A stretch of 64,000 nucleotides of DNA from Mesobacillus boroniphilus (GCF_018424685.1 NZ_QTKX01000001.1:372001-436000), one strand, 5' to 3'. Positions 1-9,299 are shown, numbered from the stretch's first letter. Made by a program: numbers and translations. The notes: generated from the letters alone by a model not told the origin.

Positions 1-1977
1 ATAGGGATCAAGGTTCCAGCCATTTTTATCATATACAGCCTGTTTTGGAAGGAAGTTACCTAGCCATACTGCTGCATAATCATAGCTTGCATTACTATAA
101 TTCGTAGGCAGCTGGAAATTGAACTGAAGGTCAAGCTCAGCCGTTGCCTCCTTTTCCCAATCTTTCATTTGAATTTCTAAAATAGTTCCATCCACCTTGA
201 AATCAGCTTTCTTGTTATTCACTTTGATTTCCTGGATATCGATCCAGCCTGGTACAGGTGATGGTCCACGAACAAATTCCCATTCCGGTCCATCAATTGG
301 TTCTTTAAACTGGTTAGGGTACAAATGGAAATAGATTTTATCCTGATCGGTTTCAGTTGTATTTGTTGTTGAAACATGGAGGCTGCCCTTCAATGTTGCA
401 TCAGCATCCTGATAAGTCAGGTCAGCTTTATATATGACAGGCACATGCTCCTTGTTAGTAAAACTGTAACTAAAGAAGTCTTTATCCTCTTTTGATTCAG
501 CAGAGGCCTCTACACTTTTTTCGGTTTTCTCTTTTGAGTCAGCTTTTTCATTCTCGCGATATTCTGCATATGAAAAAATACCGGCCCATAATACGATTGA
601 AACCGTCAATATTGATGTGAAAACCGGCTTACTGTTGTCTTGAATATATTCAGCAGCCTTCACGACCACCTTTTCAACACTGCGATATATGCTGCAGCGA
701 GTCAAATAACCTCGTACCGTCCTGAGTTTTTCGCGCATAAAATCACTAGTATATACCTTCTTTTCATGTTCCACTGGCGGCTGCTCCTGCAGGCCCATTA
801 ATACAAAACTCCTTGAAAGGCTTGCATTTTCCTTAGCATCATGAACTTCAGCGGTATTACCCCTATGTTTTACTGGCACCATTCCAGCGATCTGGTCCTC
901 GACCCCTTTCTTCATCCAATTCACGACGATTGCAATGAATGCGATGAGCAGGATAGGACTGTAGAACATCCACGGCGCACGTCTTATCAGCCAGAAGTTC
1001 TGGCCGGCCATCCCTGCAAGTTCATTCGTGATTGTTCGGTATATCATCCGTGGTGTATCGGTCAGCGCTGTGGGATGAGGTCCGCCTAAGTACAAGGTAA
1101 AGATTCCAAGGAATGTTAATAGCTGCAATACTGATAAAACCTGCTGGGTTGTCAGTAAAAGTAAATGTGATTTGATATTTGGCCAGACATGTCTGACCAA
1201 AGTATGGAACTTGCTAGCACCCATCAGTTTTGAACTCAGAACGTACGGCTGTTTCTCTATTTCACCCATGATATCGAGGATGAAGTAATAGACTCCTGGC
1301 AGCCCGATTAATAGCAGAACTAGAATCTGGTATTCTAATATGACTTTTGCAGAAATTCCTACAGGTACTGCTGCTGCCGGGATGATCAAAATGATCCCAA
1401 CCAGCAATGGGGGGATATACCGAAATGGCCAAAAGAAAGCGCTGAAATATTGCTTAAGGCCTGGATACCATAATGTCGTCAGCAGCGCCAGCAATGTCCC
1501 AGCCAAAAGGCGGGCAAGAGTGATTCCTAATACTGCTCCAAGGGTGTATTTAACACCGACAAGTATCAGGTTCACCATACTTCGAGCACCCAAATCTGTT
1601 CCAAGTGGGAATGTTAAGGATGGTGGAGCAGGTGGAGCTGCGACAAATTTGCCGTTTTCATCAAAAATCAATAGTTCGTTGCTCTCTGGTATAGGCTCCG
1701 TGAACCAGCTCACCACGAACAATAGAATAAGGATCGTTGCTCCGACTATTATATTCCGGTATTTTAGGTTGTTAATATATCTAAGTAAAGCTTTGAATCT
1801 TTGAAATAAGTATTTAGCCATAATGGCCAAACCGTTTTTTATCTTCTGAAAAGTTAACTTTCTAGTTTCCCTCGCAACCCAGGCTATCCCAATTTTTAAA
1901 TTTTTATAGTTGATATATATAATAATAATTGTAATCAGCCCAATTGCAGTTGCGAAAATACTCCTTACTCTACTCAT
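1..1977 (-). CDS. ABC transporter permease (OppC-like) fused to an M1-peptidase-like ectodomain, partial
   Basis: I read this frame by translating the complementary strand. It is open from ATG at 1977 to the window edge: 659 codons with no stop. Residues 1-22 and 74-92 are membrane segments. Residues 124-130 (PLGTDLG) match the start of the OppC/DppC transport domain. Residues 130-355 form a binding-protein-dependent permease domain with an EAA-type loop near 245-270 (LMGASKFHTLVRHVWPN). A further membrane segment at about 452-470 leads into an outside domain. That domain contains FHLYPNQF (550-557) and, near the cut, WLGNFLPKQAVYDKNGWNLD, which resembles the N-terminal beta domain of bacterial M1 metallopeptidases. 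The catalytic HEXXH region would lie beyond the window. The start overlaps the upstream permease stop (ATGA), so the two are coupled. Permease part is confident; M1 assignment is from motif memory. Confidence 0.8.
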   Translation of the reverse strand, partial: MSRVRSIFATAIGLITIIIIYINYKNLKIGIAWVARETRKLTFQKIKNGLAIMAKYLFQRFKALLRYINNLKYRNIIVGATILILLFVVSWFTEPIPESNELLIFDENGKFVAAPPAPPSLTFPLGTDLGARSMVNLILVGVKYTLGAVLGITLARLLAGTLLALLTTLWYPGLKQYFSAFFWPFRYIPPLLVGIILIIPAAAVPVGISAKVILEYQILVLLLIGLPGVYYFILDIMGEIEKQPYVLSSKLMGASKFHTLVRHVWPNIKSHLLLLTTQQVLSVLQLLTFLGIFTLYLGGPHPTALTDTPRMIYRTITNELAGMAGQNFWLIRRAPWMFYSPILLIAFIAIVVNWMKKGVEDQIAGMVPVKHRGNTAEVHDAKENASLSRSFVLMGLQEQPPVEHEKKVYTSDFMREKLRTVRGYLTRCSIYRSVEKVVVKAAEYIQDNSKPVFTSILTVSIVLWAGIFSYAEYRENEKADSKEKTEKSVEASAESKEDKDFFSYSFTNKEHVPVIYKADLTYQDADATLKGSLHVSTTNTTETDQDKIYFHLYPNQFKEPIDGPEWEFVRGPSPVPGWIDIQEIKVNNKKADFKVDGTILEIQMKDWEKEATAELDLQFNFQLPTNYSNASYDYAAVWLGNFLPKQAVYDKNGWNLDPY

Positions 1978-2861
1978 ATATCGATCCCCCGAGCGATTCC
2001 GGCCTTTTTACCGTAAAAAGTGACTAATCTCTCCACAATGATGACTGGCATCATAAAGACTCCTACATAAAACAAAATTTTAGCCGGAGACACCCCGTGT
2101 GTCAGTAATAGCTTGTAGAGTTCCTGTATATACCCATCAAGGACAAACATGTGTTCAACGAGCACCAAGTTTGTCAAAACCAGGAAGATGATGGTTTTGA
2201 AGTGTATGAAAACAACCGGTATTATATTTCGGGTTAAATGGATAAATAGGAGCTGAATTTTCGATAGCCCTTTTGCCTGACCTAAGAGGATGTAATGTTT
2301 TTCGTATTCTTCCTCCATCACTTTTATCAGGAATTGTGCAAAAAACAGTAATGGAAGGATAGAGTTAATGATCATTGGGAAAATCAGCGGTTCTTTCCCG
2401 GCTAGCCCATACATTGTAACGAGGCGAAGATTAAATTCTCTGTAAATAGTGAACAAAAGCATCTGCATCATGAAAATAATGAGTAAATTAGGTAATCCCT
2501 CAAAAAAATTCAAGACATGTTTTACCTTTGTTCTTTGTTTATAAGGAAGGTTCATAAATAGATAGGCAATTAAGCTTCCTATAAAAACAGTGAACAATAG
2601 ACTGACAAAAATAATTTCAAGCGAGTATGTATAACGATCGATGACAGTTTCCTGGTTCCAGCTTTCGAAAAAATTCCAGCTAGAAGGTTCGAAAAATTGT
2701 GCAGCTGTCGCTGCCAAAGCTTTAAAAAATGCGGCCAGTTTGAAGCCAAGATGCTCACTTCCCTCCACTCTGAATGCGAAAAGGCGAGGGAATGCCATAA
2801 AAAATAGCAGACCTGCAACAGAGGTCAAAAACAAAAATGTGTAATGAATGAACTTTTTCAT
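1974..2861 (-). CDS. ABC transporter permease, OppB/DppB-like
   Basis: This 295-residue membrane protein is the first permease of a peptide-type ABC importer. A membrane segment lies at about residues 6-28. The BPD_transp_1 domain covers roughly 75-285, with the cytoplasmic EAA-like loop at about 188-215 (ILLGQAKGLSKIQLLFIH). The reading frame extends 22 codons further upstream, but the ATG at 2861 is preceded by AAAGGAG at normal spacing, so I use that start. The stop overlaps the start of the second permease, giving a tight operon. No ATPase or binding protein is inside the window; they may follow beyond position 1. Substrate (peptide) is inferred from family and from the peptidase-like domain on its partner. 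Confidence 0.85.
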   Translation of the reverse strand: MKKFIHYTFLFLTSVAGLLFFMAFPRLFAFRVEGSEHLGFKLAAFFKALAATAAQFFEPSSWNFFESWNQETVIDRYTYSLEIIFVSLLFTVFIGSLIAYLFMNLPYKQRTKVKHVLNFFEGLPNLLIIFMMQMLLFTIYREFNLRLVTMYGLAGKEPLIFPMIINSILPLLFFAQFLIKVMEEEYEKHYILLGQAKGLSKIQLLFIHLTRNIIPVVFIHFKTIIFLVLTNLVLVEHMFVLDGYIQELYKLLLTHGVSPAKILFYVGVFMMPVIIVERLVTFYGKKAGIARGIDI

Positions 2862-2953
2862 ATGCTCTCCTTTGGAAAATTTTTCTTTATTCAAGCTTTG
2901 ACGTAGTAAGATTACAAAAGGTTTCAAGAATTTAGAAATATTTTTTAATAATT

Positions 2954-3012
2954 TTGTGATAATTGAAAAAATAATGTAATATAGTTTATAATAAACCGAC
3001 TAGATAGTTTAT
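2954..3012 (+). promoter_or_regulatory. sigma-A promoter with TetR-type operator for the M32/TetR operon
   Basis: TTGTGA (2954-2959), a 17-bp gap and TAATAT (2977-2982) form a promoter. Just downstream, 2991-3012 is an imperfect palindrome with ATAAAC/GTTTAT arms around a central CTAG, typical in size and form for TetR regulators. The TetR gene at 4581 is in the same operon, so autoregulation is likely. Binding is inferred. Confidence 0.5.
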
Positions 3013-3030
3013 TTAAAAGGAGGAAGTGAC

Positions 3031-4563
3031 ATGGAACAAAAGGTTATGAACCAAGCGATCATTTCTGCACTGGAAAAATTCACAGAATTAGATGAAAAAA
3101 TCTCGCATTTTAATAGTATTTTAGGCTTGCTGAGCTGGGACCAAAAAGTAATTGCCCCAAAGAAGGGCCGGTCGATTTTTGCAAAAGCAAACGGAACACT
3201 TAGAACGGAAGCGTTCAAACTATCAGTATCAGAGGAAATGGGGGAGCTGCTCAGCATACTCTCTTCTAAAGAATCCGAGGACTACCTCGATGATGAAGCA
3301 AAGGCCAAGGTCCGGGAACGCAACAAGTTTTATCATCGTTCAAAGAGAATTCCTGCTGATATGATCAAGGAGTTTTCAGTGCTAACATCTCAGGCAAATG
3401 ATGCCTGGGAAGATGCGAAGGAGACAAATGACTTCGAGAGATACCTTCCATATTTAGAGAAGATTGTGGATTTTAAGAGAAAGGCTATAGAAATTTACGG
3501 TTATGAAAACCATCCTTATGATGCACTGCTGGACGAATTCGAGCCAGGACTGACAGTAGAAAAGCTGGATCCTTTGTTTGTTAAACTAAGAGAATCCAGT
3601 TCGGAATTGCTTAGAAGAATTCAAAGTTCCTCCTACAAACCGGCTGCGGAAATATTTGATCAGCCATATTCAGTAAATCAGCAAAAAGAATTTAATCGTT
3701 ATATTCTCCCATTGATTGGTTTTGATATGGAAGCTGGAAGGCTTGATGAAACGGTCCATCCATTTGCTCAGACTGTTAATACTAGGGATGTCAGGATTAC
3801 GACCAGGTACTTAGAAAATAATGTCCGTTCGGCTATTTTCGGTACGATTCATGAAGCCGGCCATGGGATTTATGAGCAAAATATTGACCCGAAGTTCGAG
3901 GGTTCAGTCCTTCAGGAAGGAGCATCCTTTGGGATTCATGAATCACAATCCCGCTTCCTCGAAAACATGGTGGGGCGCAGCGAGCAATTTTGGAAGTACT
4001 TTTATCCGAAACTGCAGGAGCACTTCCCTGATCAGCTCGGAAATTTGGAGCTGGACGAATTCTACCGTGCTATCAATGCTGTACAGCCGTCATTCATCCG
4101 CGTGGAAGCAGATGAACTAACCTATAATCTGCATATTATGGTTCGATACGAAATTGAGAAGGCATTAATTGCCGGGGAAATTGAAGCAAAGGATCTGCCA
4201 GGGATTTGGAACGCGAAAATGAATGAATATTTAGGAATTACACCTTCCAATAACAGTGAGGGCGTCCTGCAGGATATTCACTGGTCATTCGGAGGATTTG
4301 GCTATTTCCCGTCATATTCTCTTGGGAATTTGTATGCAGCTCAGATTTTGCATAAAATTCAGCAGGATGTTCCTGAATTCTACGATAGTATCGAACAAGG
4401 AAATTTTGCGGTGATCCAAAATTGGCTTAAGGAAAACATCCATCAATATGGAATGTTGTATACACCGAACGAGCTGGTTGTTAAGGCTACCGGTGAAGAA
4501 CTGAATGCTGACTACTTAGTCCAATACCTTGAAAAAAAGTATAGCAAGATATACAAACTCTAG
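3031..4563 (+). CDS. ypwA: Metallocarboxypeptidase, M32 (Taq/YpwA) family
   Basis: This 510-residue cytoplasmic zinc carboxypeptidase removes C-terminal residues from peptides. The zinc motif HEAGH is at about residues 274-278, and the family motif HESQSR is at about 304-309, supplying the third ligand region. Length equals the roughly 500-residue family norm. The ATG is preceded by AAAAGGAGG at 8 bases. It is followed after 17 bases by a TetR gene and is divergent from the peptide-type permease operon, which suggests a local theme of peptide use. The B. subtilis orthologue is YpwA. The identification is confident; the shared role with the permeases is inference. Confidence 0.93.
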   Translation: MEQKVMNQAIISALEKFTELDEKISHFNSILGLLSWDQKVIAPKKGRSIFAKANGTLRTEAFKLSVSEEMGELLSILSSKESEDYLDDEAKAKVRERNKFYHRSKRIPADMIKEFSVLTSQANDAWEDAKETNDFERYLPYLEKIVDFKRKAIEIYGYENHPYDALLDEFEPGLTVEKLDPLFVKLRESSSELLRRIQSSSYKPAAEIFDQPYSVNQQKEFNRYILPLIGFDMEAGRLDETVHPFAQTVNTRDVRITTRYLENNVRSAIFGTIHEAGHGIYEQNIDPKFEGSVLQEGASFGIHESQSRFLENMVGRSEQFWKYFYPKLQEHFPDQLGNLELDEFYRAINAVQPSFIRVEADELTYNLHIMVRYEIEKALIAGEIEAKDLPGIWNAKMNEYLGITPSNNSEGVLQDIHWSFGGFGYFPSYSLGNLYAAQILHKIQQDVPEFYDSIEQGNFAVIQNWLKENIHQYGMLYTPNELVVKATGEELNADYLVQYLEKKYSKIYKL

Positions 4564-4580
4564 AAAAAGAGGTAGTATGA

Positions 4581-5195
4581 ATGGCTCCAATTGTTTCGGA
4601 AGAATACAAAGAAAAGAAGCGGCAGGAAATCTTGCAGAGTGCACATGCATGTTTTGCGAAAAAGGGATTTGAAGCATCTACTGTTGATGATATTGTTGCG
4701 CACTCTGGACTGAGTAAAGGGGCAATCTATAATTACTTCAAAAGCAAGGATGAAATCTATCTGGCCCTGATGGAACGCCAGACTAAAGAGTCAGGAACAA
4801 AATTCACGGAGGCAATCTCAGAGCGGCAAACAGCTTTGGATAAGCTCGATTACTTGATCAATGCTTATCTGGATAACGATCCAAATGACGAAGAGAACAA
4901 GGACCTTGCTCTCGTTCATTTCGAGTTCAGGCTATATTCTACCCGCAATCCTGAATTGAAGAGCACGCTGACTAAACGTTATAAAGATTTCTTTGTTAAA
5001 TTGTTAGCAGGAATCATTAAAGAAGGTCAGGAAGCAGGAGAATTCAAAAATCAACTCGATCCTGGCACATATGCGGATATCTTTTGGGCGATGGTAAATG
5101 GTGTCACATTGCAGGCAACCATAATTGAGAAATATCAATATAAAGCCATTTTAAAAGAAATGCAAACGATGTTCGTTGAAAAATTAAAGGCATAA
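4581..5195 (+). CDS. TetR/AcrR family transcriptional regulator
   Basis: A 204-residue one-component repressor. The N-terminal TetR helix-turn-helix covers about residues 12-58 (ILQSAHACFAKKGFEAST then DIVAHSGLSKGAIYNYFKSK), and a variable ligand-binding C-terminal half follows. It lies 17 bases after the M32 carboxypeptidase gene and a rho-independent terminator follows, so the two genes form one transcript. A TetR-like palindrome just after the operon promoter (2991-3012) makes self-repression likely. The ligand is unknown. Confidence 0.9.
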   Translation: MAPIVSEEYKEKKRQEILQSAHACFAKKGFEASTVDDIVAHSGLSKGAIYNYFKSKDEIYLALMERQTKESGTKFTEAISERQTALDKLDYLINAYLDNDPNDEENKDLALVHFEFRLYSTRNPELKSTLTKRYKDFFVKLLAGIIKEGQEAGEFKNQLDPGTYADIFWAMVNGVTLQATIIEKYQYKAILKEMQTMFVEKLKA

Positions 5196-5200
5196 ACAAC

Positions 5201-5233
5201 AAAACCAGTGGGGAAAGTCTCACTGGTTTTTTG
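5201..5233 (+). terminator. Rho-independent terminator
   Basis: The stem AACCAGTG/CACTGGTT is followed by TTTTTTG, directly after the TetR gene. Confidence 0.9.
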
Positions 5234-5241
5234 TATTAATT

Positions 5242-5269
5242 TTGTTTAGGTTTTATACAATGGTATAAT
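5242..5269 (+). promoter_or_regulatory. Sigma-A promoter
   Basis: TTGTTT (5242-5247), 16 bp, then a perfect TATAAT (5264-5269). The first possible ATG of the following frame overlaps this -10 box, so it cannot be the real start. Confidence 0.7.
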
Positions 5270-5306
5270 GAGCGGTACGGAAGAATTTAAAAATGCTGGA
5301 GGCACT

Positions 5307-5777
5307 ATGCTAACTTTTGAAGAAAAACTTGTAATTATTGAATCATTTCCTGAGCTTGAACGAAAAAATGTATCTTTAGGTCGTGTTAACTTCCATTTTG
5401 AAGATAGTATTTATGAAAAGAAAAATGTTGTTTATCATCTGCATCCAAATGGAAACGGATTTGTTTATGCAGAATTTTTAGGAGGCTATGACATCGATTC
5501 AAAGGGTATGGTAAATATCCGCGATTTTTCTGCGGAAGAACTTAGGACTGTCATCAGACAAGCCATTGAGTCTCTTTCACCAAATACCACTCTTGAATCT
5601 GCTATCATAGAAGATCATGAGGAAGAGCGCTGGGTTAACTTGGAAAACCATACTCTCATCCTCGTAAGCGAAGACGATATGTGGAATGTGTATGCAGGTT
5701 TGAATCTTGATGGGACATTTCTGTCCTATAATGAAGCTAAGCAATATCTAGAAGAAGAAGGATTCAGGAAGAGATAA
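5307..5777 (+). CDS. Hypothetical protein
   Basis: A 156-residue soluble protein, beginning MLTFEEKLVIIESFPELERK, with no membrane segment or signal peptide. It is acidic and has several aromatic residues. I do not recognise a family. The start at 5307 is chosen because GGAGG lies 4-5 bases upstream and the earlier in-frame ATG (5268) overlaps the TATAAT box. It is monocistronic, with its own promoter and a bidirectional terminator shared with the convergent chemotaxis receptor. Confidence 0.75.
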   Translation: MLTFEEKLVIIESFPELERKNVSLGRVNFHFEDSIYEKKNVVYHLHPNGNGFVYAEFLGGYDIDSKGMVNIRDFSAEELRTVIRQAIESLSPNTTLESAIIEDHEEERWVNLENHTLILVSEDDMWNVYAGLNLDGTFLSYNEAKQYLEEEGFRKR

Positions 5778-5810
5778 GAAAAAGGATGCCATTGCAGCAT
5801 CCTTTTTCTT
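5778..5810. terminator. Bidirectional terminator
   Basis: The stem AAAAAGGATGC/GCATCCTTTTT has A and T runs on both sides and sits between convergent genes. Confidence 0.88.
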
Positions 5811-5860
5811 TGTCCAATTTTCTTGAGTCATCCTAGATGGGTATAGTGTGTTTGCGTTTC

Positions 5861-7654
5861 TTACAGTTTGAAATTGCCTGTCAATTTCTCCAACTCCAAT
5901 GCTGTCTGCTGGAGGATCTTTGTTGTTTCATTAACATTCTCCGCGACTGTCAGCTGCTCCTGTGTGGACTGATCTGCCTGGCCTGTGCCTGCCGCAATCT
6001 GCTGGGAAGCCTGTGAGACTGTATCAAGGGAGTTTGTTATTTGTTCAATGGCGATAACCTGCTGTTCAATGGCAGAAGCAATATTATTTGAGTTATCTTC
6101 GATTTCCAGTGTTGTTTCATAGATTTCATTAAGTGTGTTTTTTGCGTTCAAAGAAAGATCTTTATTGTATTGTACCGCTTCTCTTGTCTTTGTGATGTAG
6201 TCTACGGCATTACGGGTATTCTGGACATTTTCATTTACGATAGTAATAATAGTGGAAGCCGATTTCGCGCTTTCTTCGGCCAGTTTCCTCACTTCATTTG
6301 CTACAACAGCAAACCCTTTTCCATGCTCACCAGCCCTTGCTGCTTCGATGGCCGCGTTCAATGCTAACAGATTTGTCTGGTCAGAGATCGTATTGATGAT
6401 TTTGACGAATTGTGTGATTTTGTCTGATTGCTTTTCAAGCACATTAATAATGTCAGCCAGCTGGTTCGTATTCTCATCCACAGCTTCAAGGCCGGAAAGC
6501 ATTTCGTCGATTCTCACAGTTCCTTGTTTTGAAGTAATGGTGGAATTTTTAGCAATGTAGCTTGCCTGCTGTGCGGAAGCATTGATTTCTTCGATACCTG
6601 CATTGATTTCTTCCAATGTTGCCTGCATTTCTTCAATATTGGCGTTCTGCTCCTGCGTGCTTGCTGCTGCCTGCTGGTTAGCTGCAGTCAGCTCCCTGAT
6701 TGCTTCAACAGAACTGGATGCCACTTTGGACAAGCCAACAGTTTCACTCGATACTTCCCTGGAGCTTGTTTGCACCTGTGAAACTAAAGTTCTAAGGGAA
6801 GCAGCCATCGTATTGATGCTTTCTGCCAATGCTCCGACTTCATCTTTTGTTTTAACCGTAATGTCTTTTTGAGATAAGTCCCCTTTTGCAATGTTTGCGG
6901 TAATATCCCTGATTTTATTCAATGGCTTGATTAGCCTGGAAACAAGGAAATACATTGCTGCACTTGATAGGGACAGGATAATTAGTGCTAAAATCCAAAT
7001 GCCCGCAACTTCAGCATTAATCTTTTTATTAACTTGGGATACATCAAAGTCGACTCCGTAAAGGGCGATTGTTTTTCCGGCCATATCGGTAATTGGCGCA
7101 AATCCTGTCATTTTATCGCCATTATTCGATTCGTATATTTCAGTAGTTGTCCTTTTGTTTTCTTTAAAAGCTTCTAACGCAGCACGGTCAAAGGCATTGC
7201 CGCCCGAATAAGATGATCCATATGTTAGTTCCTTCGTCATCATGGCAGAACTCATTGTAGGGATTGTTAGTTTTTCTCCATCCAATGTAATCAAATAAAG
7301 GTTATGTATTAATGGGTTCTCTTTTAAAATTTGATCCATTTGTTTCTGGAGCGAGGTAATACCTGGATTATTTTTTGAAGGGTTCGCAATAATTGTTTTC
7401 GCTTTCCCCGCAGAAATCTGATCCGATAACAAGCTTGAAATCGTATTCAGCTCCGCTTCCATCGATTCTAGATTGCTAGTCCTGATGGTGTATTGAGCAT
7501 AGATTGTTGTAGCCAATGCAAGGAGAAGCATTGAGATTATGCTTAAAGATACAACCTTTAGTTTTAGACTCATATTTCTGTTGGAATTTTTTTTGCTTGA
7601 TTTCTTTTTTGTCACTGTTTTTTTGGCAATGCTCTTTTTCTTAGTGAAAAGCAA
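5861..7654 (-). CDS. Methyl-accepting chemotaxis protein
   Basis: A transmembrane chemoreceptor of about 597 residues that signals to CheA/CheW. A very basic N-terminal tail is followed by TM1 (about residues 33-52), an extracellular Cache-like sensor domain (about 53-218), TM2 (about 220-242), a HAMP domain (about 243-295) and a long methylation/signalling helical hairpin. Its tip is recognisable in the stretch [16 protein letters not shown]. The longest frame begins with GTG at 7663, but GAGGGAG directly abuts that codon. The in-frame TTG at 7654 has the same site 8 bases upstream and is preferred. The ligand is unknown. Monocistronic. Confidence 0.92.
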   Translation of the reverse strand: MLFTKKKSIAKKTVTKKKSSKKNSNRNMSLKLKVVSLSIISMLLLALATTIYAQYTIRTSNLESMEAELNTISSLLSDQISAGKAKTIIANPSKNNPGITSLQKQMDQILKENPLIHNLYLITLDGEKLTIPTMSSAMMTKELTYGSSYSGGNAFDRAALEAFKENKRTTTEIYESNNGDKMTGFAPITDMAGKTIALYGVDFDVSQVNKKINAEVAGIWILALIILSLSSAAMYFLVSRLIKPLNKIRDITANIAKGDLSQKDITVKTKDEVGALAESINTMAASLRTLVSQVQTSSREVSSETVGLSKVASSSVEAIRELTAANQQAAASTQEQNANIEEMQATLEEINAGIEEINASAQQASYIAKNSTITSKQGTVRIDEMLSGLEAVDENTNQLADIINVLEKQSDKITQFVKIINTISDQTNLLALNAAIEAARAGEHGKGFAVVANEVRKLAEESAKSASTIITIVNENVQNTRNAVDYITKTREAVQYNKDLSLNAKNTLNEIYETTLEIEDNSNNIASAIEQQVIAIEQITNSLDTVSQASQQIAAGTGQADQSTQEQLTVAENVNETTKILQQTALELEKLTGNFKL

Positions 7655-7886
7655 TTTGTCCACTCCCTCTGTTCTTCATAGGCGATAAATTTTTTCGAGA
7701 ACAATAATAACCCTGTAGGAAACCTTCAAGAATTGGATCTAATGCCTGAATATTGTTCTCATATTATTGTTATTTTCGGCAATTTTCAAAATTAGTTAAG
7801 GAAAAAGTACTATATTAGTCGTTTATTTTTTATTGACAGAGGTCCGGAGCTTATATATATTTAAGGTAATTAAATATTCTCTTTTT

Positions 7887-7976
7887 AAAGGGGAGTAGCT
7901 GCTACAATAAAGTCGTCATTCCGAGATGAAAGTCTCCGGCTTTATTGGCAACGTGGACGTTGTTAGCAAGACCTTT
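7887..7976 (+). promoter_or_regulatory. yybP-ykoY (Mn2+) riboswitch aptamer
   Basis: The family signature AAAGGGGAGTAGC (7887-7900) opens the element and GACCTTTGC (7970-7978) closes it, with an internal CCG-rich arm (about 7921-7945). AAAGG (7887-7891) can pair with CCTTT to form P1. The same CCTTT is the left arm of the terminator that follows, so the two folds exclude each other. That fits the known Mn2+-on antitermination of this class. It lies directly upstream of a TerC-family gene, the usual partner. Confidence 0.93.
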
Positions 7977-8001
7977 GCTGTTTTGATAAAGGTCTTTTTC
8001 T
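7966..8001 (+). terminator. Riboswitch-controlled terminator 1
   Basis: The stem AAGACCTTT/AAAGGTCTT is followed by TTTTTC. Its left arm overlaps the 3' side of aptamer helix P1. Confidence 0.85.
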
Positions 8002-8009
8002 ATGTCATT

Positions 8010-8046
8010 TTAGGCCTTTACCATGATGGTAAGGGTCTTTTCTTTT
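8010..8046 (+). terminator. Second tandem terminator in the leader
   Basis: The stem CCTTTACCA/TGGTAAGG (one G-U pair allowed) is followed by GTCTTTTCTTTT. It lies 12 bases after the first terminator. It may be a back-up terminator or may affect the leader in another way. Confidence 0.6.
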
Positions 8047-8099
8047 GGCCATGCGAAGGGGTATTTGGTTGACCAATCAATGGTTAGGAGGAAAAGAAA

Positions 8100-8888
8100 A
8101 TGGATCTGACATTATTTTTAGAATATGGCTGGGTACTTCTTGTGCTTGTAGTGATGGAGGGACTTTTGGCAGCGGACAATGCATTGGTGCTTGCAATTAT
8201 GGTGAAGCACCTTCCTGAGGACAAACGCAAAAAGGCTTTATTTTATGGATTGGCTGGGGCATTTGTGTTTCGTTTAACATCCCTTTTTGTGATTTCCTTC
8301 CTGGTCGATGTATGGCAAGTTCAGGCAATTGGGGCATTATACCTGCTCTTGATGTCTGTGAACCACATCATCAGAAAACTTGCTCTCAGGGATAAAAGAG
8401 AAGGTCAAGAACAAATACTGACCAAAGAAAATAAGAAGAAAAGCGGTTTTTGGATGACTGTCCTGAAAGTAGAAGTTGCTGACATTGCTTTTGCAGTCGA
8501 TTCTATCCTTGCAGCAGTAGCACTGGCTGTTGTATTGCCCGAAACTCCTCTTCCAGACATGGGTGGGATGGACGGGGGACAATTCCTTGTCATTTTCGCA
8601 GGCGGGATGATTGGCTTGATTATTATGCGATTCGCTGCAAATATGTTCGTGGACTTGCTTGAAAGAAGGCCAGGTCTGGAAATCGCCGCGTTTGGTATTG
8701 TCGGCTGGGTAGGGGTAAAACTGGCTATTTTAACGATATCCCATCCAGCGTTAGGTATCTTGAATCCCGAATTCTCCCACTCAACAGAATGGAAACTCAC
8801 ATTCTATGCAGTGCTTGTGGGAATTGCCGCGGCAGGCTGGTTCCTGTCCACTGAAAAGACTGGGGAAACTGCCAAAAAGGTATCATGA
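8100..8888 (+). CDS. ykoY: TerC family membrane protein (YkoY/MeeY type)
   Basis: A 262-residue integral membrane protein with about seven hydrophobic segments. Acidic residues lie inside membrane segments in VVMEGLLAADNALVLA and EVADIAFAVDSILAA, the hallmark of the TerC family. B. subtilis YkoY belongs to the Mn-linked TerC proteins that move manganese out and help load secreted enzymes. The upstream Mn2+ riboswitch supports the same role. TTAGGAGG precedes the ATG. A long terminator follows, so it is a single-gene unit. Confidence 0.93.
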   Translation: MDLTLFLEYGWVLLVLVVMEGLLAADNALVLAIMVKHLPEDKRKKALFYGLAGAFVFRLTSLFVISFLVDVWQVQAIGALYLLLMSVNHIIRKLALRDKREGQEQILTKENKKKSGFWMTVLKVEVADIAFAVDSILAAVALAVVLPETPLPDMGGMDGGQFLVIFAGGMIGLIIMRFAANMFVDLLERRPGLEIAAFGIVGWVGVKLAILTISHPALGILNPEFSHSTEWKLTFYAVLVGIAAAGWFLSTEKTGETAKKVS

Positions 8889-8897
8889 TGAAATGAG

Positions 8898-8952
8898 CTC
8901 TGAAGTATAACACATCTGCATCATTGTGCAGATGTGTTGTACTTCAGTTTTT
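8898..8952 (+). terminator. Rho-independent terminator
   Basis: A 21-bp stem (CTGAAGTATAACACATCTGC and its near-complement) with a short loop is followed by TTTTTT. Confidence 0.9.
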
Positions 8953-9299
8953 TATTGAATCATTGGAACGTTTACAGCCAAAGTGAATGTCTGTTCACGG
9001 AAATTCCTTCGACAGATGCCACGGAGGCCATCAAGAATAAAGCTACAAGTGTATTCGAAAAGCAATAACCAATGCGAAAGTAGTCTGTATTTTGATATAT
9101 TCTTGTTCGGCTACCAATAATAAGTGTGGATTGATTCACGTTTTTCCTCTATTATGCGTTAGCTATTTATTATAAGGGTATAATTTAAAAAATGGACAAA
9201 ATCATGGTGCTGAAGGAACATTCCTTTGATCATCATTCCATTTTAATGGAGTAAATGTTTTCTAGGAGGTGACTGCCTTACGAATGTAGGGCTTGCCCA
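8953..9299. other. Intergenic stretch with a possible gene remnant
   Basis: One frame (about 8977-9069) reads FTEIPSTDATEAIKNKATS and ends in VFEKQ and a stop. It looks like the tail of a real protein but has no start or ribosome site, so it may be a relic. A TATAAT box lies at 9180-9185. AGGAGGTGA (9264-9272) stands 28 bases before the next start, with an ATG-TAG pair at 9284 between them. Confidence 0.35.

Noticed and set aside
841..1804. Two plus-strand frames (82 and 154 codons)
   Set aside because: They lie antisense to the permease/M1 fusion, have no ribosome sites, and the minus frame is the one with family motifs.
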